From assembly GCA_027576995.1 (NCBI GenBank), contig JANBQC010000724.1, forward strand, positions 1 to 12,635: a DNA stretch of 12,635 nt. Direction: 5' to 3'. Shown here one piece after another: positions 8,524 to 12,635 of the stretch. Numbering within the stretch: position 1 is the first letter of the stretch; each line of letters starts with the position of its first letter. Origin of the DNA: Dimargaris cristalligena (Eukaryota; Kickxellomycota; Dimargaritomycetes; Dimargaritales; Dimargaritaceae). Under the pieces are notes generated by a model that saw only the letters and a list, made by a program, of their open reading frames with translations, was not told the origin of the DNA and did not search any database. The translations under genes were made by a program, and so were the position numbers.

Positions 8524-8754
8524 TCTAGCTATTTTCTTCCCTTTAATACAGTTTGGTTGATATGCCCTTGGTACTTCCAATTATCTATTGCTGTAATGGA
8601 AACAATTGGTGACAGTTATTTTATTATCGATTTGACTATGTATGGCCATTTTCAAATTTATTCATGTTGTTGTGGTAAAGGAGTTGCCATTGCCTCAAAT
8701 AATTATTATTCTGTTACCTCCACAATTGTGGATGGGGGATTAACCACCGATTAA
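8524..8754 (+). CDS. Conserved plus-strand reading frame, unit B (coding status uncertain)
   Basis: This is the partner of 5029-5261, aligned without gaps and ending at TAA 8752-8754. A TAG a few codons upstream (near 8510) closes the frame. The first in-frame ATG is internal, so it would have to be a 3' exon or a remnant. It keeps SYFIIDLTMYGHFQIYSC. The following residues are CCGKGVAIASNN, and the cysteine triplet replaces CYY of unit A. Most codon differences from A change the amino acid. The family is not recognised, and non-coding conservation is an equally good explanation. Confidence 0.25.
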   Translation, partial: SSYFLPFNTVWLICPWYFQLSIAVMETIGDSYFIIDLTMYGHFQIYSCCCGKGVAIASNNYYSVTSTIVDGGLTTD

Positions 8755-9618
8755 AATATCAGTGCAAAAAATGAAGGACAACAGTGATAAAAGAACGTCA
8801 CTGATGACCGCGTGGGCACTTCCAACAATAGTATACTTAGTTCTGGTAGCCATAGGCAATACTCCCGGTAGTAACTAAATGTCTACGCCCAGGACGAGTA
8901 ATACGGATGAATACACAAGTAGTTGATACGAAGGGAGCTTTATTGATAACAATAAAGGGATATATCGATAGGTCGAGCTAAAATATAAAAGGGGTAAAGA
9001 ATGGACACTAAATGACTAAAGGGTAACTATAAGAGCTGCCTTGCCTCTATATGGCCGAGTATACTAATGTTTAAGATGTCGAACCAATGCAGACCATGCT
9101 GGTAGACGCTACTAGAAGATGTACTGGATGGTGGATAATACTAGAAGTGTATAATGCATATGGGTGAAATTCAAGCCAGCTATATATAGTTTTACATGAT
9201 TTGTGTATGGGATAGTATGCGGGAGTAGCCATTTTAACCAGTAATATTGGCCCCATCTAATGGATTTTTCGTTATACAGCTTGGATGAACTTCTCCCATA
9301 TGGTATGTAGAATAGACGAATCAGGTAGTGGGGATAGCTGAAGGAAGGTGGACCTTTAGCAAGGTGGAATTTCCGTACCTTGTTGACAGAACTAGGCGAC
9401 GATGGCACCTAGTTCCCAAGACCCAGCTGGCTTTTAATCTCCTTGATTATTAAGCACGACAATGAAGTTAGGATTGGTAGGAAGTGGGAGGAGGGTATGC
9501 CGTGTTCAGGATAGTCTCACGACCCCCCAATATTGAGTAATATTTCCCCGGCCAAATGGTTTGAATCCAATGGAACTCCGAAGGAGCCACATGAGATAGG
9601 ATTCCAGCAGGCTAGAGG
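8755..9618. other. Conserved spacer downstream of the unit B effector-like gene
   Basis: It corresponds to 5262-5954 of unit A plus the MITE at 9161-9298. The minus-strand tail frame IKSQLGLGN-stop (stop near 9412) is kept from A, but a TGA and a frameshift break it upstream. No independent gene is supported. Confidence 0.4.
9161..9298 (+). mobile_element. MITE copy 2, 138 bp, with TA target duplication
   Basis: TA at 9159-9160 and 9299-9300 flank TGGGTGAAATTC..GAACTTCTCCCA. The terminal inverted repeats match at about 20 of 26 positions. Unit A has the matching empty site with a single TA (near 5672, GAATACGG), which fixes both ends and shows that insertion came after the A/B duplication. 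It has the same length as copies 1 and 3. There is no open frame of note; a minus-strand frame (9112-9408) merely runs through it. Confidence 0.9.
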
Positions 9619-10300
9619 TTATCCCCAGTGGAAGGTTAAAATATCACTATCCCTATTGCAAAGTAAACATTTGAGGCCCATCCCCAGAAACATAGGACAC
9701 ATGTCGAATAGGTCTATAGAGTCCTGGAGGTGGTCAAGATCCTCCGCGTAGATAATAAATAAGTCCGCTTGGGAATTTCTTTGGCTAACCCGATCCAACA
9801 GGATTTGAAGTTGTCGGTTAAAGTCGCCTTCGTAGGTGATCAATCTACCTAAGTGATTCGCTTTAAGGCGGATGAGGTAGGTAAAGCAAATATGGTGATC
9901 TCGTGTGTCTTGTACATTGAGGAGGCCAACCGAATCAGGCGGAAAATCGCAGGAGTAAGCATTACCTCCAGTGGTATTTTTGTAGAGCGAGCAAATGTAG
10001 TACTTTGGAATAAGACGCCTCTCTATGGTTTCGGTGGTTTTGTCCTTGCCAAAGAGGGCCGCTTTGGGTAGATAATCAAAATTGTGACAGGAAAGGAAAA
10101 ATAGAAGTGGCACGTAAGTTTGGGTACAAATGGATAAGTTAGAGACTCTTGTATTACCTGGCGGCAAAAGGCACAGTATATGAACCACAACAATGGAAAT
10201 GATGGTTTGGCATCCGGCAGATATTGATGAGGGTCTTTCACTTACCTGTGCCATTCGCTGGCGCCTGCATATTGGAAAAGCTGAGAGGAAAAATGCACAT
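9619..10300 (-). CDS. Effector-like small cysteine-containing protein, gene B
   Basis: Preferred model: exon 1 from the ATG at 10300 to 10246 (18 codons plus one base), an 88-nt intron 10245-10158 (GTAAGT..GCCAG, phase 1), and exon 2 10157-9619 ending in TAA, giving 197 residues. Exon 1 has the same length in unit A. Alternative: an unspliced 211-residue frame from 10254. Both share the last 179 residues. A hydrophobic run (YVPLLFFLSC) near residue 33 aligns with MILLIFIFYHG in A, so the true start could lie there and this ATG have become GTG; a classical N-terminal signal peptide is therefore not secure. Then come KYYICSLYK (a YxC tripeptide), SCDFPPDSVGLLNV, HHICFTYLIRLK, QADLFII and a C-terminal cluster of three Cys. 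The protein diverges sharply from A while the flanks do not. A secreted effector is inferred from size, Cys, cluster and divergence only. Confidence 0.55.
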
Positions 10301-10308
10301 TTTGGTCA

Positions 10309-10366
10309 AGATGGTAGTTGCTTATACTGAAAGTCGCCTATAATTCTATACTTAAACACAGGTGGA
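10309..10366 (-). promoter_or_regulatory. Conserved leader block, unit B
   Basis: Partner of 6651-6708, directly upstream of the first exon. It is among the best conserved stretches between the units, pointing to a leader or core-promoter role for the minus-strand gene. Confidence 0.5.
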
Positions 10367-10554
10367 CTGACAATAAAATGAGAATGCCGCAACTGTTGAC
10401 TTGAAATCCGGATTCGAAGATATGTGGTTAATAAACATGACTGAAATCACTAAAATATGAAAAGGTAAGACGGCGGGATTCAAAAAAAGCAGTGTGGAGA
10501 AAAATGGGCTTAGCACAATGTACGCCGGAACAGGGCTAGCTGGATAAGTATTCC

Positions 10555-10562
10555 TATTTATA
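10555..10562 (-). promoter_or_regulatory. TATA box candidate, unit B effector-like gene
   Basis: TATAAATA on the minus strand inside GGATATAAATAGGA, 255 bp before the predicted ATG, and at the matching position in unit A. The conserved spacing supports a role in transcription of gene B. Confidence 0.45.
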
Positions 10563-10776
10563 TCCGCACAATATGACTAGTCAAAAGATATTTGAGAGCA
10601 CTTTATCCTATCTTATTGTTACTTGATTTCCGATGTAGGCTTACAGGCATTTCGCAGGTTCTTTCCAATGAATCCTTATTGTGTATGCCTGACTAGATGT
10701 TCAAGTAAAAAAACCAACAATTGAATCGGACCATTCAGGGATTTCAGAACTATATGGCTTCGTTAGAGATCCCAGC

Positions 10777-11016
10777 ATGAAGGCTTCCATTTATAATAGT
10801 GAAGATCTCCAAAAAAGGTGTATGGAATGCTGGGCTAAGCGTATATTTTGCACTGTCATTCAGAAGTATCTTAGCATCAAACCTATAGTTGACCATAGTT
10901 CACTACGTTTGTTAGAATCCTTTCAATTGGAACAGGCATTTGGTGACTTTGGCAACTCATTTATTGGATATGTACTTTTCATTCAGCAATACAATTTATT
11001 GGAACACCCCGAATAG
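10777..11016 (+). CDS. Small plus-strand ORF, hypothetical 79-residue protein
   Basis: From an ATG at 10777 the frame runs to TAG at 11014-11016; it is open further upstream to a TGA at 10690-10692. It is divergent from the effector-like gene B, whose ATG lies 477 bp away. The protein has CMECWAKRIF, an S-LRLLESFQLEQ amphipathic helix-like part and an aromatic tail (FIGYVLFIQQYNLLEHPE). The frame is recognisable without gaps in unit A (7071-7286), where two stops break it. An AG at 10748-10749 conserved in A could be a splice acceptor, so the ATG-initiated form may be only part of a longer gene. There is no signal peptide and I recognise no family. Conservation of frame supports past coding; present function is uncertain. 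Confidence 0.4.
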   Translation: MKASIYNSEDLQKRCMECWAKRIFCTVIQKYLSIKPIVDHSSLRLLESFQLEQAFGDFGNSFIGYVLFIQQYNLLEHPE

Positions 11017-11518
11017 ATACCAATAGGTAAAAGTGGTAATATTATTTAAGTAAGTCCACTTCTGATGGATTAATTTAGCTGTGCACCTGATACAATAAAA
11101 TTTAGCAATACAAAGAAGCAGGTCGATGTTGGTTTAGTATGTTTCTTCTGATTAAACAATGTCAGACTAAGAGATGCAAACTGTTCTTTTGGATATTTTA
11201 GAGTCTGGTACACCATTACAGGAAATGGTTCCCTTCAGATGGCAAAATATCCACTCCAGTTTGACTAGCCCAAGTCCATATGTAGGTGTACTGAGCCCAA
11301 GAATTCAGGGGCTTCCTAATGGAATAACATGTCCCCTGGCTTAAGGTATGATCCAAACAAGCCCTCAAGATCTATTGTGCCCTAAAAAAGGTGTATAAAT
11401 GGGTTCCTTCTATAAAGGGATATATGATACATATAAAACCATTAGTCAGTAAGGAGGGGTAGGGTAATGTGAAATAGGCTAACAAATAATAAATTACAAC
11501 TAATCTAGTAAATATAGG
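11017..11518. other. Right end of unit B
   Basis: It matches about 7380-7860 of unit A. No open gene is seen; the minus-strand frame keeping LEGLF-x-S-x-L (near 11360) is closed by several stops. The match ends where solo LTR 2 begins. Confidence 0.4.
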
Positions 11519-12101
11519 TGTCTGCCCTTCTAATCTACCTTAATCCAGCTAGATTAAGCAGCTGGCCATATTCGGCCTTATAGCACCATATTAAACTTCC
11601 CATGGTCACCCCTGGTACTATGGGATTATTGTATATTATATAACCCTTCCCCTTCTACACTCTGCCCCTTCATACTAATTACTCCAGTGCTAATCCAAAG
11701 ACTCTTCTAGTTACCAGTAGAGTCTTCCAGGTCCTAGTAGCCATCCAGTTGGCCCATTTGTCTATACCTTAGTCTTAGTAGTATTCTTCCCTTAGGACCT
11801 CCCTCTAGAGTTATCTCCACATATATATAACTAGGCCCTATTGGGACTAGTTAGATTCCTCAGCTTATTCTTACCCCCCAGTTTACCCCAATAAACTCTA
11901 TATATACTCACCCCCTTATACTGACTAGTAAGTGTGCCTGCTGCATGTCCCTTGCATAATCTGATCATCTAAGCCTTTATTGGTTAGTACTGTGCCCCCA
12001 TCCTAATGCTAGTAGCCCACTTGGCCAAGTCTGAGCCCTGCCTACCATTAGAAGCCTATCCCTGACTCTTGATGGACTAAGAGTGGTTAACCCAGGTAAC
12101 A
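11519..12101. mobile_element. Solo LTR 2 (583 bp), inverted relative to LTR 1
   Basis: It begins TGTCTGCCC and ends GGGTTAACCCAGGTAACA, with canonical TG..CA termini, and aligns end to end with the reverse complement of 383-967. It keeps the AAGACTC/GAGTCTT hairpin (11698-11704, 11720-11726). The flanks (ATAGG left, TAGCT right) do not form a target duplication, so mutation, deletion or recombination between elements after insertion is likely. Unit A has no LTR at the matching place, so it arrived after the A/B duplication. No internal retrotransposon region is attached. Confidence 0.8.
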
Positions 12102-12339
12102 TAGCTAGTAGAAGTCTAAGGAAGCCAAGGGGTTTACTTTGGGGATAGAATTTGTTATTTATTTAGGGCACAGATATAGTTTAAGGAAAAAACCAAGATG
12201 GCTGATAACTTTGCCAATTACAAAAAGTGATATGTATGAATAGTGCCTGAGAAGGTTTAAAGGTTGTTTATAGGTTTTCTATTATATAAAATGAAAAAAA
12301 GGAATACCTATTGCCTAGTTCAGGTATTTGTAGAATGTG
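12102..12339. other. AT-rich spacer between LTR 2 and unit C
   Basis: This is A-rich sequence with no gene and no clear partner in units A or B. It may hold the diverged left part of unit C, but I cannot align it. Confidence 0.25.
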
Positions 12340-12635
12340 GCTGAGGGTAGCAGAGGGCATACAAAGTTGGGTACAGTTTCAAGACCCCCCACAAAAAGAC
12401 ATATTCACTATATAAATAATATGGGTGAAGTGCAGCTTAGTTGTACAAGGTTTTAACCGATATGTATATGGGAAAATCGGTGGGATGTTTATTTTCAACC
12501 AGTAGTATTTTCCTCATCAAATGGATTTTTCGCTATACAGCTTGGTTAAACCTCTCCTATATGAATCCAATGAATCCCTGCTGAAGCCATGTGGCAGTAT
12601 TACACCTGTCGAAGGGGCCTGGGCTAGGACTGAGA
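12340..12635. repeat. Left part of a third unit (C), cut by the window end
   Basis: GGCATACAAAGTTGGGTACA followed by GTTTCAAGACCCCCC (12358-12392) matches GGTATGCC..GGTTTCAAGACCCCCC near 5835 and its partner near 9496. After the MITE, TGAATCCAATGAATCCCTGC (from 12562) matches 9563-9582 and the region downstream of gene A. This is the 3' flank of the effector-like gene in the same orientation, so a third minus-strand copy is expected just beyond the right edge. Confidence 0.5.
12422..12559 (+). mobile_element. MITE copy 3, 138 bp, with TA target duplication
   Basis: TA at 12420-12421 and 12560-12561 flank TGGGTGAAGTGC..AACCTCTCCTA. It has the same orientation as copy 2 and is about three quarters alike by eye; GGATTTTTCG and TATACAGCTTGG near the right end are the best kept parts. 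It is inserted into the third unit. Confidence 0.85.

Larger units (their letters stand above)
8490..11518. repeat. Segmental duplication, unit B
   Basis: Second head-to-tail copy of unit A, in the same orientation. It carries the open effector-like gene and two additional insertions missing from A: a 138-bp MITE (9161-9298) and, at its right end, solo LTR 2 (11519-12101). The left edge is near 8490, where similarity to A starts to be visible (CTGACCCACCTAGTAGCGCC against CTGAGCCTATGGCAGTACAC). Confidence 0.8.

Noticed and set aside
9112..9408. 98-residue minus-strand frame
   Set aside because: It runs straight through the MITE and is absent from the empty site in unit A.
9619..10300. Assignment to the RNase-like (RALPH) effectors of cereal powdery mildews
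   Set aside because: Only the YxC tripeptide and small size fit. A has EVC instead, and I could not match the rest of the fold by eye.
383..12101. One large LTR retrotransposon spanning the window
   Set aside because: The two LTRs are in inverted orientation, LTR 1 has its own target duplication, and no gag, protease, reverse transcriptase or integrase frames lie between them.
1..12635. tRNA or rRNA genes
   Set aside because: No cloverleaf with A and B boxes and no conserved rRNA core was seen on either strand by eye.

Overview
The window looks like gene-poor, repeat-rich eukaryotic nuclear DNA, most likely from a filamentous fungus. There are no bacterial-style operons or ribosome binding sites and no long intact genes. 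Instead there are decayed reading frames, an intron with GT..AG ends, TATA-box candidates, solo LTRs with a target-site duplication, and a miniature inverted-repeat transposon family. Small cysteine-containing, fast-diverging proteins in a tandem array resemble the effector clusters of plant-pathogenic fungi such as powdery mildews. That identification is inference; nothing here names the species.

Left part (1-2410). A degraded minus-strand gene (117-2014) carries a 120-bp / 40-residue tandem repeat. It is broken by five in-frame stops and by a solo LTR (383-967) flanked by a perfect 5-bp duplication (GTCAA); its frame rejoins exactly when the LTR and one duplication are removed. A 138-bp TA-flanked MITE lies at 2273-2410.

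Middle (2411-4990). This is mostly unassignable sequence with two decayed minus-strand reading frames: a weak one at 3191-3520, and a stronger one at 3897-4349 whose three stops are all TGA.

Right part (about 4990 to the end). A segmental unit of about 3 kb is repeated head to tail: unit A (about 4990-7880), unit B (about 8490-11518) and the first part of unit C (from about 12340, running off the end). Each full unit carries, on the minus strand, a TATA box, a conserved leader and a small effector-like gene. It is broken in A (5955-6642) and open in B (9619-10300). Two plus-strand conserved frames sit on either side (5029-5261 / 8524-8754, and 7071-7286 / 10693-11016). The effector-like coding parts differ much more between A and B than the surrounding non-coding DNA does. 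Unit B later received a MITE (9161-9298) for which unit A supplies the empty site; unit C carries a third copy (12422-12559). A second solo LTR (11519-12101), inverted relative to the first, sits at the right end of unit B.

All comparisons were made by eye within the window. Percentages are approximate, and no database search was possible.
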